Assembly: GCA_914767715.1 (NCBI GenBank) | Contig: OU612066.1 | Coordinates: 17,830,283-17,894,282 of the forward strand | DNA length: 64,000 nt | DNA from: Membranipora membranacea | Taxonomy: Eukaryota > Bryozoa > Gymnolaemata > Cheilostomatida > Membraniporidae | Reading direction: 5' to 3' | Shown here: in pieces, positions 1 to 13,900 of the stretch | Layout: each line of letters opens with the position of its first letter | How positions within the stretch are numbered: the stretch's first letter is position 1 | Translations under genes and position numbers: made by a program | Notes under the pieces: model-generated | Told to the model about the DNA's origin: nothing | The model's database searches: none | What the model saw: the letters and a program-made list of their open reading frames with translations, nothing else

Positions 1-1
1 G

Positions 2-103
2 CATTATGGGATATACGGTTACCATGCTATATTATTGGAATAGTAGTGACATTATATAATGGAACAAAACAGGAAACTGAGCCCTCATACTTTGTGCTCA
101 AAT
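2..103 (+). CDS. Possible penultimate exon of the upstream paralogue (FN3-like strand)
   Basis: The frame starting at base 2 is open to a stop after base 120 and reads a strand-like stretch, YIIGIVVTLYNGTKQE, that resembles the F/G strands of the FN3-like modules in the downstream paralogue (for example YSLVVRLSSRYPG at 27860-27900). Ending at 103 gives phase 1, which fits the exon at 361. However, the donor there (GTTGCC) is weak and the left end is cut by the window edge. The stretch may be intron. Confidence 0.3.
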
Positions 104-360
104 GTTGCCCTGTTTGCTGGTAGTGGCATTTCATTATACACTTTATACGTACAACGGGAATGTGGTTGGTAATGAAATGCTCCTACCATCAACCCAGGTC
201 ACTCTGAGCGCTAAGTGTTGGGGCTCAACAATGCAATCTTCTGGTATTCTTATTGATATCAGGAAGATGATTATTGCCATCATGTTAAATTGGAGCTGTT
301 AAAACCATCAACTCAAACTATACTATACTAGATTTTAGACTTCTTCTACTCTTTCCACAG

Positions 361-560
361 CGAGGAATAACAGTGTACTACAACAGACATGGAAGATCTT
401 TGGTATAGCTACAGTCGCGCTGCTGATTATCGCGTTAATACTGGCAATAGTTGTCCAGCGCATGTCTAGAAGGCCAAAGATAGATCCTAATGTAGACTTT
501 ATATACAACAAAGACCCTACCAGAACGTCTGCGAAATACTCATCCTCCAATGATCAATAA
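361..560 (+). CDS. Last exon of upstream paralogue of the EGF/three-finger/FN3 membrane protein (partial)
   Basis: A 200 bp terminal exon follows a good acceptor (pyrimidine tract then CAG at 358-360) and enters in phase 1. It reads a short ectodomain stretch, one hydrophobic helix (about IFGIATVALLIIALILAIVV), a basic stop-transfer sequence (QRMSRRPK) and a short cytosolic tail ending NDQ, with the stop at 558-560. The tail contains KIDPNVDFIYN, almost the same as RIDPDIDFIYN at the end of the large gene that stops at 28416. That exon is 197 bp and also enters in phase 1. This makes the two genes tandem paralogues. The rest of this gene lies left of the window. Function is not known; by analogy it is a type I membrane protein. 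Confidence 0.8.
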
Positions 561-3500
561 TCCTCATTAGACAATCAGCTTACTTTATCAGTTCTGCTCC
601 TCTATCCTTTCTGTTCTATTATTTCTTGCCACCCTATTATTTCAGTTCTTTTATCATCACTTGTGTCATAAGATTGATAATAATTAGTGTGTACATAGAA
701 TTATAGTTTTGAACTGTTGCTTTTCCTTTTCACAGCAGGGAAATTACTAAGTAGGCTATGTGGTCTCTCTAAGCATGGTTAATAAGGCTCACTGATGTCT
801 TATATCTAAACCTCGTTTCTCATCGCAGATATTTTGCCATAGTAACTGATGCTTTCTGATCTTTGAGCATACTCCAACGTTTTGATGTTCCTGTTTTGTC
901 GTGTTTTGTCTGCCTTTTCCTCGTTTGATTCATTGTTATCATTTGAGTGAACTTTTACCTGGTGTCCCGCCTACACTCGTCTTTCCATATATCTAGTTAT
1001 ATGTTTGCTGCTATTTTAAACTCTCATATGGACATACAATAATATTCATATGTAAAAACCAGAACTATTAGCCATTGAATATCATGCGCAATCCTAGTCT
1101 AAGTCTAGTCTCAGACCATAGACTTAAATTTAATTTATTATTTATCATTAAGTCTATGACTCAGATTGAAAATTCATTTAGCGTCACCACTTCAGATAGC
1201 CCTTTAATCCACTGCTGGTTCTCCATCTGACAACTTGAATACTACCCGATATTCACAACCTTTGCAATATGTGTTACTGTGAATATCTGGATAAATGTGA
1301 GCGCGTGGCCTGTCACACAAGGAGTTAGAGACCTTGGTCACACTGAGGAACCAATGGAGAGCAAAGAGATCAAACAGGTCTGGCTGGTTATTAGTGCAAT
1401 GAGAATATAATATGACATGAGAGAGTTATTCCTGTATTGTGCATGCAAGTACAACCCCAATAAGCTGATGTACATGTATTAGACCTGTTACCACCTCTTC
1501 CACGCATAATATCATGTCTATAGGCTGTCATGATGTTTGCTCATGTCCTTGGGATGAGGGTGTCCAGATTGATGATGGGAGAAGGGCCAGTTGTTTGTCT
1601 TGTCTTTAATGGGGGAGGTAGTGATGAAGAGGTGAATGGTATGAGAAAGCAGGTGATTGGCGCCCTTTGTTCTGAAAGACCCCATGCCAGTAGTTTTAGA
1701 TCATGCCTAACTGTCTAGATAATCTAGATATAAAATATATGCATATAACCTTCCTTCAATAAATCGTTAACAACAGTGGTGGCAATATTTAAGCTTGAAA
1801 GTGGAAAGCCTCTAAAGCTATTGAAAAAAATTAATAACTTCTTTGTACTTTTTTATACGGCTACCAACTCTATTAAGCAGAGGTACAGATACAATACAAA
1901 GGCCACATCCCCCCCTCCCTCCACCACCTAGGGTGGAATAAGTTTGAGTAGGTTAATGCCTAACAAAAACTATGATACAAAGAGTTTCATCATCTTGGCG
2001 GAAATATCTTACTCTTAGAAACTGTGGAGTTATGCTCTCTTATTTAGTCTATGATGTCATTGATATGTTGTGCACGATGATATGCATTCCTCTATGTAAA
2101 GTACGGTAACTAATGATAATCACAATCAAAAAATAGCGTAACTTTATACCGAGATACGTCTTATGAATTGCTGCCAAGCTCAAACAAGCTGACAATCTAT
2201 AGGATTGGTACAAATGTTTAACTTTTGGATGGACTCAGGTGAGATTAATTTCTTCTCCATTCAAAGCTTATTTATGACACTGTTTTTACAATTATGGTAC
2301 TTAGTAGAAAGTAGGTCTACTTGTCCAGTTAGATAAGATATCCGGGAAGAGGGGGGTGTGGGTGCTAGGCTTAGGTAAAAAAGCATGTTACACTCCGTTG
2401 AACTAACCAAAGCTTACTCTCATTTACCATCATTCTACCATACGCTATATTCGATGCAAAACACATTTATCTTGTAAAGGTTCAGAGCAGATAACTCCCA
2501 GGTAGTGTTTACTTTTTGATGATGCGCTGTTAGTAGTGATTGAGAGCAAATAGGAAGTTGTGGGGAGACTTCTTGTAGGTCTGTTTTAATTAGAGCATGA
2601 TATTGCCATAGTTAGTATGAGAGACAGACACGTGGTTGGTTTAAAACAAAATATATTACTTTTGTAAATGAACTCGACAATAAAAAGGGCACAACCAGTC
2701 AAACATATTCTTGATAAAAAAACGGAGAAGGTTCTTTTCAGTCAGACAAAAAACTAAGGTGTTTCAGTGAGCCTCTAATTTGAATTAATTTCAACTTCGT
2801 ATGCCTCTTGTTTTATATTGCTCATATTATAACCCCAATGTTGATTTCATACTTTGTGACTTTTGTTCGAACGGGTGTACCTGTGTAGAGGTTGCTCATA
2901 AAACAACCATTAATTAAGTGATTTCCAAATTGAAAGTTACAAGGATCAAGTCCGTATTCTATGAATCAAAGTTACCGAACGTAAACATTTACAGTAGAGT
3001 GACAGAGTCTTCTCTTAAAGGATCCAAATTCATTATTTTATGTTGATGAATGATCTCTTCATCTGGTTTTGGGCAAGCTCAGTGTGAATGCAACATATCA
3101 TTATCATCAGGGCAGAGAACAAAACTCAAAAACCCAGTAGTATATAAAAGACCAAAAACTCTCTCACCCTTGGTATTCCATTTGATGAAACTGCAGCGGG
3201 CTTAAATGGAAAGTGAGAAAAAAACAAAACATTTGTTTGTGTATTTGATGGGTTTTTAAGTCTTCTTTATGATCACCTGATTCTAACTTCAAACGTTTTA
3301 TGCTAGACCTGGAAATTTCAGCCTATAATGCTCATACAAACAATGAATCTCATACCCGATCGATCTAATAATGGTTTAAATAAAAAATACACCAGCGCTT
3401 TTTTATCTTGTAATCAGCGCTATTTATTTACAATGTGAACTTTCCCAATAATGTTATGTTCAGTTGCTGTTTTTATCAGTACCCTGAATTTTAATAGTAA

Positions 3501-4267
3501 TAGATCATGAGATTGCTATGCCCATAAAACATGATTATAGTTCTGTTGCTAACTTCTCATTATTCATTAGAAAGATCATATCTCATCCTCTGGGCTGGTT
3601 TCCTAAAAGTTAGGCTTGGAAGATTACACTTCTCATTTCTAGCAAGGCTGCTCCTCGTTGCTGTTATTTATTTGTCATGACAAACACTGTAATAAATGGG
3701 AGTATGTGAGAGTTGCCTCCTGTTATGATAGTTAGGTATTAGTATAATCTCCTGGCAAGCAAGCCCTTCTATCCTTACTAATCACTTTAGAATAACGGCG
3801 AAAATTGAACCAATTAACATGATTGTCTGTTTGTTTGAGGAAGAAACATGGGAGTTCTCTAGATCGAATGCAGCTTGTCACTGCAAACCCTAGGTTTTTT
3901 ATTGTTGCGCTTGCACCTCAATGCACAATGGAAGCCATTGTTTCACACAAATTCCACTTTTCCAGAATTTTTTTCTCAATTGTATTGAACACAAAATTAC
4001 TCACGCAATGTTTTATGTCTTGATAATCATAGCGGCTCAAATTTTTGTAATTTCGATTTAGGATCCATACTTAAATAAAATTTGTGGCTAATCTAGGGTG
4101 AGGGATAGCTCTTCCCGGTCTGAGTTATTTAGTGATGTAGATTGAGACCCAAAACTCCTTGCCTCGTCCGACAGCCCAAACATGTTTTGTTTTTTAAATT
4201 AGCCTTTCATAATGATCCCTTTATTTCCTTGATTCCAGGTCCAAGGCACTCGAAACGACGTGCAGAG
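561..4267. other. Intergenic spacer between the two paralogues
   Basis: This is AT-rich sequence with only short chance reading frames (the longest about 66 codons) and no recognisable domain. A CCCCCCCTCCCTCC tract sits near 1910. An AATAAA at about 1756 is 1.2 kb past the upstream stop and could be a distant polyadenylation signal, but nothing else supports it. The promoter of the large gene should lie near its right end; I could not identify a core element. Confidence 0.5.
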
Positions 4268-4928
4268 ATGTTGCTGATAGCACTAATAACACTCTTGCTG
4301 ACCATCACTGCAGCTGGTACAACAACCGTTACTACAGCTGGTTCAACAACTGCTGATGCAACAACTGCCACTGTTGCTGCAATTACCACTTATGCTGCAA
4401 CTATATCTGATGCTGCAGCTACTACTGGTACTGGTGCTACCAATGCTACAACTGAACCTGCTGCAACTACCCCTACTGCAACTACCCCTACTGCAACTAC
4501 CACTGCTGCAACTACCCCTGCTGCAACTACCCCTGCTGCAACTACCCCTGCTGCAATTACCCCTGCTGCAACTCAACCTGCCGCAACTACTGTTAATACA
4601 ACCACTGTTAATGCAACTTCTGTTAATACGACTACTGCTTCAACAACTACTGATGTAGAAACTACTGATGTAGAAACTGTTGAAACAGAACCTACTGATG
4701 CACAGATATCAAACAAGCCTAGTGAATCACCCACCACCACAAATGAAATGAGCATGAAACCACAATCAACAGAACCTGGTCCTACTATGGAGACCGTTGG
4801 ACCTAGTGCCGTTCCTCCTATACCTGCTCCTTCAGTAATTCCATCCACTGCTCGTCCTTCAACAAGATCCACAACAACCAGGAGAACCACAGTTGGAGGG
4901 TTAACAGTGCCACCCACAGTTCCCTCAT
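4268..4928 (+). other. Exon 1: signal peptide and Thr-rich mucin-like stalk (residues 1-220)
   Basis: Residues 1-17 are hydrophobic and end AAG, a typical signal peptide. Residues 18-220 are dominated by Thr, Ala, Pro and Ser, with several copies of TPAAT/TPTAT followed by VNTTT/VNATS stretches. This is the composition of an O-glycosylated mucin stalk. The DNA from about 4465 to 4580 is a 15 bp in-frame tandem repeat (CAACTACCCCTGCTG type), so the length may vary between alleles. The exon ends in phase 1 at a GTGAGTG donor. Other frames through this repeat (poly-Leu/Gln, Ser/Cys) are shadows. Confidence 0.85.
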
Positions 4929-7900
4929 GTGAGTGTTTTTAAAGCTAGACCAAGGATTTTTGTACAGATCTCTGTACTGGGCTATGACTTGTATTGCCAT
5001 TCTCAGTACTCAATAGTATCAAGCAAGACTTGGTTGAACATTTTTTATACTACAAATTTCTTCCAGGGTTTCGCCCCATGCATCTCATTCAAGCAAATGA
5101 GATGACTGGAATCGGACAAAGCTAGATTATGTCATGGTTTTCATGTGATCTGCACTTGTTCAAACTTGCCCTGCCCTGCCCTGCCCTGCCCTGCCCTGCC
5201 CTGCCCTGCCCTGCCCTGCCCTGCCCTGCCCTGCCCTGCCCTGCCCTGCCCTGCCCTGCCCTGCCCTGCCCTGCCCTGCCCTGCCCTGCCCTGCCCTGCC
5301 CTGCCCTGCCCTGCCCTGCCAATACAACAGTCATAATTATGTCAAAAATTTATTTCACTTTCATTGCCCTACTAACTTTAATTGTGGTTTGTAGCAACTA
5401 CAATGCATCAGAGACTATGGATGTATATCTATATTCTCTGATTTGTTTCCTAACTTCATAACATGAGTTGGATCAAATCTGTATGCAGACCTAGGACAAT
5501 CGGCTCCATGCAATGTCTTTTCTCTTTCAATCTTAATGTTATACTCGATTTGTAGTTATGGCTGTAACCACTTTCTCGCCTTTTTATTGACAGCATGGCC
5601 ACAACTGGATCCTCCAAACGTAACAGTATCTACCGGGCAGAGTTATTTATATCAGATAGGTGTGGGCACTATGCAAACAGTACAAGCAGGAGCACATCTT
5701 CTGTATGACTTCATGTCTGAGGGACTCAAGATGAGAAAGAGTGGCATGCCTAACAGCTGGATTAGTCTGGGTGGATCAGACACTAAGGTTGTGCGGTAAG
5801 CCTGCCCATCAAACGGAACGAATGATGATGAATGTCTCACCTCAGCTGACCTAGCGTCTTGCTTTTCAATGGCAGCAAAATTATGAATACTGCAGATCCA
5901 AAAGTAATCTATTATGCCTTTTGATCAAGTTCATTATGGCAGCCAACCACAATGAGGCTTCGTATCTGCAGCTTGGTAAATTTGGCTTGCTGACAGGTAG
6001 TATTTACTATCATCTTCTCAATGTGTAACTTTTACATTTAACATATTAACCTTTTAGAGTAAGAGTAAGACAGTTTCATCCTAGTGGTAATGCTCAGTCA
6101 CCATGGTCAAACTGGAGAACAAACCCTGACCATATGTGTAAGTTGTCCTGGTCATATCATCTTTTTCCACCTTGCTAATTGATTCTGAGGACAAATTGAA
6201 GATTGGATGTAAAAGGAAGGCTGTGGAAGGAAGCAAAAGGCCAAATTTTGATGATTTTGGGTGTTTATATCAATATCAATATATATATAACGTCCCTTGT
6301 ACCACATCCCATACTTTGTTCCGCAAGAGCTGTCATAGATATGAAACAAAGGGTTTCTACCGCCAACAATTTAGAAATATTGATACGTTGAGATCTTATT
6401 AGACCATAGGAGACCGCACAATACATGAATGGTACTCATTGATATTCTTTATTTATCTACATTTAGCTGCTGTGGATGCTGTGATAAGATTTGGAAAGGT
6501 TGATCGGACTACTTGTGCCACCATGCTGCAAAATCCTCCACAGTTGCTGGGCTTTGAGCGCTTAGTGATTCCATTTATCCATGATCATCTGTCAAATCAT
6601 GCTATAGTGTCACAAATCGGTGACGTGTCATTTGCAGTCAAAAACATCAGGTGAGTAAACCAATATTTAATAAAGTTTTTCGCACAGAAATTGTGGTAGC
6701 AATTTGTATCATGTTGTTATCGTGATGTTTCACAGTACTTGGAGGTTACCAAAGTGCCTGATCCTTCTTGTTGAGTCATCGCGGGCAACTGCGATCAATT
6801 GACTTATGTTTTCAAACTCTACTTCGGAACGCCTTTCGCCTTCAGAAACCTGGAACTAGCAAACCATACGGGTTGCTTGCATACAATGCTTGCTTCCTTT
6901 CTTCGTGATCCCGCAATGCATAATTATTTTATTCACAAGTAACTGTCATTAAAAATTACTGGCACTTCAGTTTCAACCTTACATTCTATTTCTAGCTGCG
7001 GCTCTCTGATTGTCAAAGCTACCATTGGAGCTTTGGTGGATCAACCAGACGCTGTCCTAGAAACAGCCCTAACTACTAACATCCGAGGAAAAACTATCGA
7101 TAACTTGGAGATCACAGAGATCCAGACAATGGAAACTGACGCATCATCCACAGGTCGCTTGCTTTGGAATCAAATATATACATTAATATCAATTATAGTT
7201 GCCAAACTGGTTTGTTGAAATTCCCATATTTCTAGTACTGCTAACGCAATCCTATTGTAATGGAACTTGAGCTTTTCTTGTAGGCCCCAACAACAAGCCT
7301 TTTTTTGAAGGAAAAGTATCGATTCATACCATCCAAGTAGTTCAACACTATGAAAATATAAATACTATATTTGTTATTTAAAGTTTATGGTCACTGTCTA
7401 CGCAATCAATGTTGCGGAACCTTTTCGACTTATTTGCAAACAAATACGACAAACACTGTCACAATCACAGAGTGCATTTTCACTTTGGAATTTCTACAAA
7501 TTGGGAACGCCAAGGAGTTGTTGCTCCTTGGGAACGCTAATCTTCATAGAAGAAAGAAGATCAAGGGTTTTTTCCTTACATTTACATTATAATGTTTTTA
7601 TTTTTTTGCAGCATTTGTGGTGAGACAATTCAACGTTAAGAGGGTGAACAAAACGATGCTACACTTTGGTTGGTCACTTGTAGGTGCTGATGGCGCTGCG
7701 GAGCATGTAAGCCTATCATATGTTTCCCTTTTCTAGCATGAGTGTTGAGACACACTGACATCGAGACTACACTATCATCATGTGTATCTCTGATCATTAG
7801 AGTCAATTTAGTACGAGTACCTAATATGTACCCGCCCCTAATTAGTAAAATTGAACTCGGGTCGTCACTCTGAATTCCTTGTGATGGCACTCTTGTTAAG

Positions 7901-10900
7901 TGAATTAGTTCACTCTCTATCAATCAAATATACACATTGTGGTGCTGAGACTCTAATACCCCTTGACCTAAGTCTGAGAACTTAGACCATAGACCAGGAA
8001 CCCTCAACAATGTGCACGTTGTCTAAGATTTGGATAATCATATTCAAAATAACCTTTTTTACAAACTATTCTTTCGTTGCTATTAGAATTAGCCAAGTTC
8101 CCTGGACATATTCATTTATTCATATTTGGGTCATCACCCATTACTAGTACACCCCCACCCATCCTTCTCGAGAGTGTGTATGTAGCCGAGGAGATAAATT
8201 CCCAAGCTTCTGAAATCAATCAAACATTACTTGACTCTTTTCAATTTGATCCAATATCTGTCGTTTGGAGTTGCCCTTCTTCGTTTTAAAACTGTCAGCT
8301 TCTTTTTCTACCTTCCCGTCCCCTCCCCAGGAATCGGGCACAATAAGCCTACCATAAAATCACCAAATATGCCTCATGCTGTTTGATGGTAACAATTGTC
8401 TTTGTTAATGTTTAAAACCGGACATCGTTACAGGTCTTGATCACATGTGAGAAAACAAGTAAAGAAGGCGCCAACTGTTCCTGGGTTATGGATAACTACC
8501 AAAGTATACCACCCAACACTGAAATGTTGTCTTTGAATTGTGAAACTATGTGTGACACAATAAACGGCGAGTACAAGTTCTCGCTACATGTCAAGATTCC
8601 AGTGCAAGGTGGTCTTGACAGATTGCCGAGCTTTGACTCCAACCTGGAAACAGTCGCTCGATTCAGTAAGCTATCAGAATACAATGTACTCAAATTTATT
8701 AAAACTCTGAAACACTCTCTGGCGTTTAGGTCCGTGACGGACTTAGGCTACCTTCAACCTAGCCTGTCTTGACAAGATTTTTACGGTGTGTGGTGGGGGA
8801 CAACCCAACCCAACCCAACCCCCCCCCCACCGAACAAAGCTTGTCAAGACAGGCTACCTTCAACCTTGATAAAAGGCATCCAGTTTCTGTTGTTGTATCC
8901 ATGAAACAATAATTGATAATCTTGAACTGATTTAATTGAGTGGCACCTACCGAAGATAGACCTTAGGATTGTCATCGCACCGTCGGTTTAATTCAGTTTA
9001 TTATCTCTTCGGACCAGGAGGGATTGTATATACTGGTCAAAGAGAATATTCGTAACCACTGTCAACTAATTAAAGTATAAGTAAAAGTAAATGAATATAT
9101 TTTTATGTTATGATTGGCTTTCAGCGACCTGTGGATTGAATTCAATGTGTGACTATGACGAGAACTCAGAGACATGTGGCTGTTTATGTGATGAGGGATA
9201 CACCCACAACACTGATTTAGATATCTGTGAAGGTAACATAACGCATATTATTCTATGAAAATGGCAATGGCTGATTATAAGCATCAGGTCCAATGTTTGC
9301 ATGTTTGATTCATGAGATTGATATTTTTTTTTATTTCGTTTCCATTTAATTTTTGATCAGATTGATGATTGTTTTGACACAGAGCTCAGATAAACTGTTG
9401 CGTTCCATGTTAGTGTATAATGTTATGTAATCTGTTCAATTAATTGACATAAGAAACTGAGCCCAAAGGCTCTTTCACAAATTTGTTATCATGCTGGGGG
9501 CGTCACCCGTGGTTATAGTTATAACCCATGGTTATAGGGGGCCGTCAGCTTAGCGGAGTTATAGTTAACTGAGTGGATGAACTCGGAAATGTTCTCATAA
9601 TCCTTTTAATATTGTTTTCTTGTTTCTCAGATATCACCGATGACTGCGCTGGAGGAGCTTGTTCTACTGTTGAGAATAGCCGGTGTGTTGATGGCCCAGC
9701 TATGGCTGATTGTGTGTGTAATTCTGGATTCCATATGATAGGCGGCATGTGCATGGGTAAGCAACTTGGAGATTAGTTCCACATTGACATCGAGACTTCA
9801 CTATTAACATGTGGATCTCTGAATTTTAGAGTCAATTTAGTGTGAGTACCTAACATGTTCCCCCAATTAACGTCAACTGACGTCTGGTGGCCACACCAAA
9901 TTCTCCCTGATGGTACTCATGCTAACTGAATTGATTCACTCTCTATGGATCAGAGGTATACATGCAATAGTATATCACGTCATCAGTGTGGATTAATTAT
10001 GTATTTTGCAGCCTGCTAATATAAATCCCTAAGATGTTGTAGATAGGGCACACAACTCTAGTAGTATGGCACCCACCAACCCTCCTGATGAAAACAACAA
10101 GTAGGGAATGCTGATAATGTTCCCACAGTCCTTCAGTAATATCAGGTCAAACTATTCTATTTTATGATTGGTCTGATCTCACTTAGAATGATTGTGATTA
10201 AAAAAAGTTCACTTATCCCTGTGGAACATTTATGTATGCTTGATTGTCAGTCCCCTCACCCTACTCCTATACCCTACCACTGCTATAGACGACTGATTTC
10301 GGAATGCACTGAGAATAGGGAACATTCACAAAACTGTTAGTCTTTGATTGGCCCAAGTGCTGAATCCCAACATCCTGTTAAAACCGCAATCCCAGGGGGG
10401 GGGGGGGCTGAAGACTTAACTTGGGTATAAGCAGGTTACCATTTGTGAATTTAAAAACGCAATGAAACTGGTGATAATCAGACACAATACAGACAGTATC
10501 ATAGGTGTTATACTTTATGTTCTGTTTCTGTTTCTGTCTCTGATTATGCTCAGTTTCAACATGGATTGGTTGTCGTGATAATTAGTGCGATGTTTTGTTG
10601 TTTGACCATTTAGACATGGATGAGTGTTATATGGGTACCCCCTGTGATAAGGGTATGCTCTGCATGAACACACCTGGAGCATTTAGCTGCAGCTGTCCTG
10701 ATAAGACACAATGGTTGCCATTTAATGAAACCTGCATTGGTGAGTAAGCTTGTCGATTTAAATAACAGAACATAGAACACTGACTAATGAGTCACTGTCA
10801 GTCGCTGATATTAATATGTCAAGTTGTAATATTTGATAAGTCAAGTCGAGTCACGGCTCAATAAGTCAGGCTGGAACATTAGATAAAATGACAAAACTTT

Positions 10901-13900
10901 TTTTCCACAAAAACCTGAGGGTGTTTTATATGATATGAGAGAAGAAAACTGTATAAAGGAAAAGAAAACAGTATACGCATCGAAAAGACAAACATAAAGT
11001 TGCAGTGTTTGGAGTTTCACATAAGTTGTCTTGGAGATAACTTCATCTTTCAATGATTCTCAAAGAAGAAAAATTTAAACGCAACATTCAGTCTTTTAGT
11101 GTGCACACTTAGTCTAGTCAGATACTGAACTGCCAAGATTTCCTTTTTGTGAGCTGTTTGATCACACTGACATCGAGACTACACTATTATCATGTGTATC
11201 TCTGATCGTAAGAGCCAATTAAGAAAGAGTACCTAACATGTACCCACCCCTGGTTAGTGAAATTGAACTCAGGTCCTCACACCAAATTCCTTGTGATGGT
11301 ACTCTTGCTAAAGGAATTAAATCACTCTCTTTCGATCAGAGATATCCATGCAATAGTATATCACGTTGTCAGTGAGCTGTTTGAGGCCTAAAACTGTAAA
11401 CATTATTGGAAAAAGAGACCCTTGAAAGCTGGCTAGTACACATCATGTTGTTTTAATATCACAGACAAAAATGAGTGCGCCACTCCAGAGGGTAATATGT
11501 GTCTCAGCCGCCATGGAACTCATTCAACTTGTTTCAACACTGTCGGTAACTTAACTTCAGACCCTTATTACCGCTGTGAATGTGAGCCGGGATACACCTC
11601 AAACTACAATGGAACATGCGTTGGTAAGTCACACTAATAAAAAGGAAGCCCTTGGTACAGTTTAGGCAGCTTTCTCAGATTGCCCAGCTGCAAAGTAGAA
11701 AATGTATTTTTTTTAAAACTATATGTCTGTTTTTTCATTGACGCACCCCCACACTCACCCACAATGTAAATACTGGAACTCTTGTAAGAGTTTTCATACT
11801 GTTGAGATTTGGTGGTTCAAATTGAATAAGAATTCACTGCACCAGTCTTGCAGCAATCGTGCAACATTCCAACAACATTTTTAAGATTGTTGATCACAAT
11901 CGTTTGTGGAATGTTAAAAATTTAGTTTATTTGTCTCCAATCATAAGATACAAAGCCAACATTTATATAGTAAGGAATATGGTCAGTTATCTCAGAAATC
12001 AGACAAGACCTGTAGACTATGCAGAGATGCTGGGAGTTTTTTTAACTTGTTGTTAGACCCAAAATCTTGTGATTGGGAACCAGGGTTAAATGATAGTTTG
12101 AGTCACACTGTCCAAACAAACAAATTTTGTTTTTTGTCTTAGTTTCGTTTACATAGAAAATAGAAACAAGAAATAGCATAAAAAGTTGGAGGCAACTCAA
12201 CATTTTTGGAGTTGAAATAAATTGTTGCGTAAACAAATATGTATCCGGATTGTAATTGGTAACAGTAATTATTATGTACCACCCTGCCAATCTTTATTTC
12301 ACCTCACCTGATTTGTAGAAAAAAACGAGTGTACAGAAAACCTGTCGATATGCAGTTCAGTCGACCATTCAATATGTGTTAACACAATGGGAAGTTATGA
12401 GTGCGAATGTTTGGAAGGGTATGTGAAGTCGGGTGATTTTTGTACAGGTTAGTAAAACTTACCCATCTTCTATTAGTATGCTAGTTTTGATATGTGCTCG
12501 TATCAACCATTGTGATGAGTTATTGGAAGGGCAAATAATGCGGTAATGGTCAGGAATTAATAGTTCAAGATTTAACAGTTGCAGTGAGAAGTAAAACTTG
12601 ATTTAATTTCACTCTCAACTTCCTTTTCAGTACGCAGGGAGCTTCTTTTAATTCAGGCAAAATCGATCAAATGCAAAATCCATGGAATTGAAATAAATGT
12701 TTAATTTCTTAAATCAACCAATAGAACATCAAATGCATGTCCCTGTATCCATTTTGTTGGTAACTCCGTCTCACCTCATTTATTTTGTAGATGCTGACAG
12801 TTGCGCCTCCAGTCCTTGTCCATCAGGACGTTGCACCGATGGCGTTGGTACTTACACTTGTCATTGCAACGGGACAGAGAGTTTGCAGGCTGACAATACA
12901 TGCATAAGTAAGTTGAGTCCCGGGTTGGTTTTCGGGTACTAGATATTTCTTGAGAGTAAGTATGCTTGCCTTAGCCTGGGGGGTCTTTCAATTAGAAACA
13001 GCCAAAATTGCAATATTATCGCTCACTCACTGAGTGAGCGATACCTGCTAGGGGTCTCGCTTTCAGATTGCTCAGTCACTTGATGGAACTATATACAATC
13101 TGAGTGAGCGATTTGGGAGCGATTTTCTCTAATTGAAACACCAAGTGAGTGATAATTTTGAGCGATGTGATAGTGATGTGATAGTGATTACTTGCTCTAG
13201 TAAAGGATCACTCTTTCTAATTGAAAGACCCCCCCTGGTAGCCTGGTAATAGCTTCACCCATATAAGGTCAAATTGTGCTTGGAATCATACTCATTATTG
13301 TTGATTTCCAACTTCCTGGGAATTATTCATGTGTTTTAAAACAGGTTCTTTATTGAGAATAATATCACTTTGATCTAATTTATCTTGATTCACCCTGAGG
13401 ACACACCTACATGTGATGATGATCTAGATAAATTTTTTTTGCATGGGTACAGCTGCTGTACATTGAAGTAAATGAGAAAGATTCAGGTTTTTGGTGTTAT
13501 ATTAGTGTTCTCAGTCTAATTTGGAATACTGCTCTAGGTTCATAAACAGCCTGTGGCCAAGTTCCAACTGATTTTCACTCAAAGTTGAGATAAGAAGGTA
13601 CCATAAAGGCCCTTTTTTATATAATTATATTGTAAATAGTACGCTGAGAGTTCCTTCTCATCACATCTTGAGTTGAATCTGGGCCACAGACTGGGATACC
13701 CCCTCCCTGCTAGCACCGTTCCTGCTCACACTCATGACTCATAACGGTAAAGCCCAGAGCCATAGAGAAAATACTTCTCAAAATACTTTTTTTTTCAGCG
13801 TTATCCTCCTGTACTAGTAATAGTTCTTGTACATTGTCTGCAAGTTACTGTGAAAGTGGAAGTTGTACGTGTAAACCTGGATTAGTTCTCAAACATATTG

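Noticed and set aside
5129-5461. Open frames of Pro/Cys/Ala/Leu or Gly/Gln/Arg repeats
   Set aside because: They are translations of the CCCTG microsatellite inside intron 1 on either strand.
7751-11373. tRNA-derived SINE interpretation of the family A repeats
   Set aside because: The - strand has a stretch resembling a tRNA T arm (GAGTTCAAT), but both ends are inverted repeats of about 42 bp and one copy has an 11 bp target duplication. A MITE explains this better.
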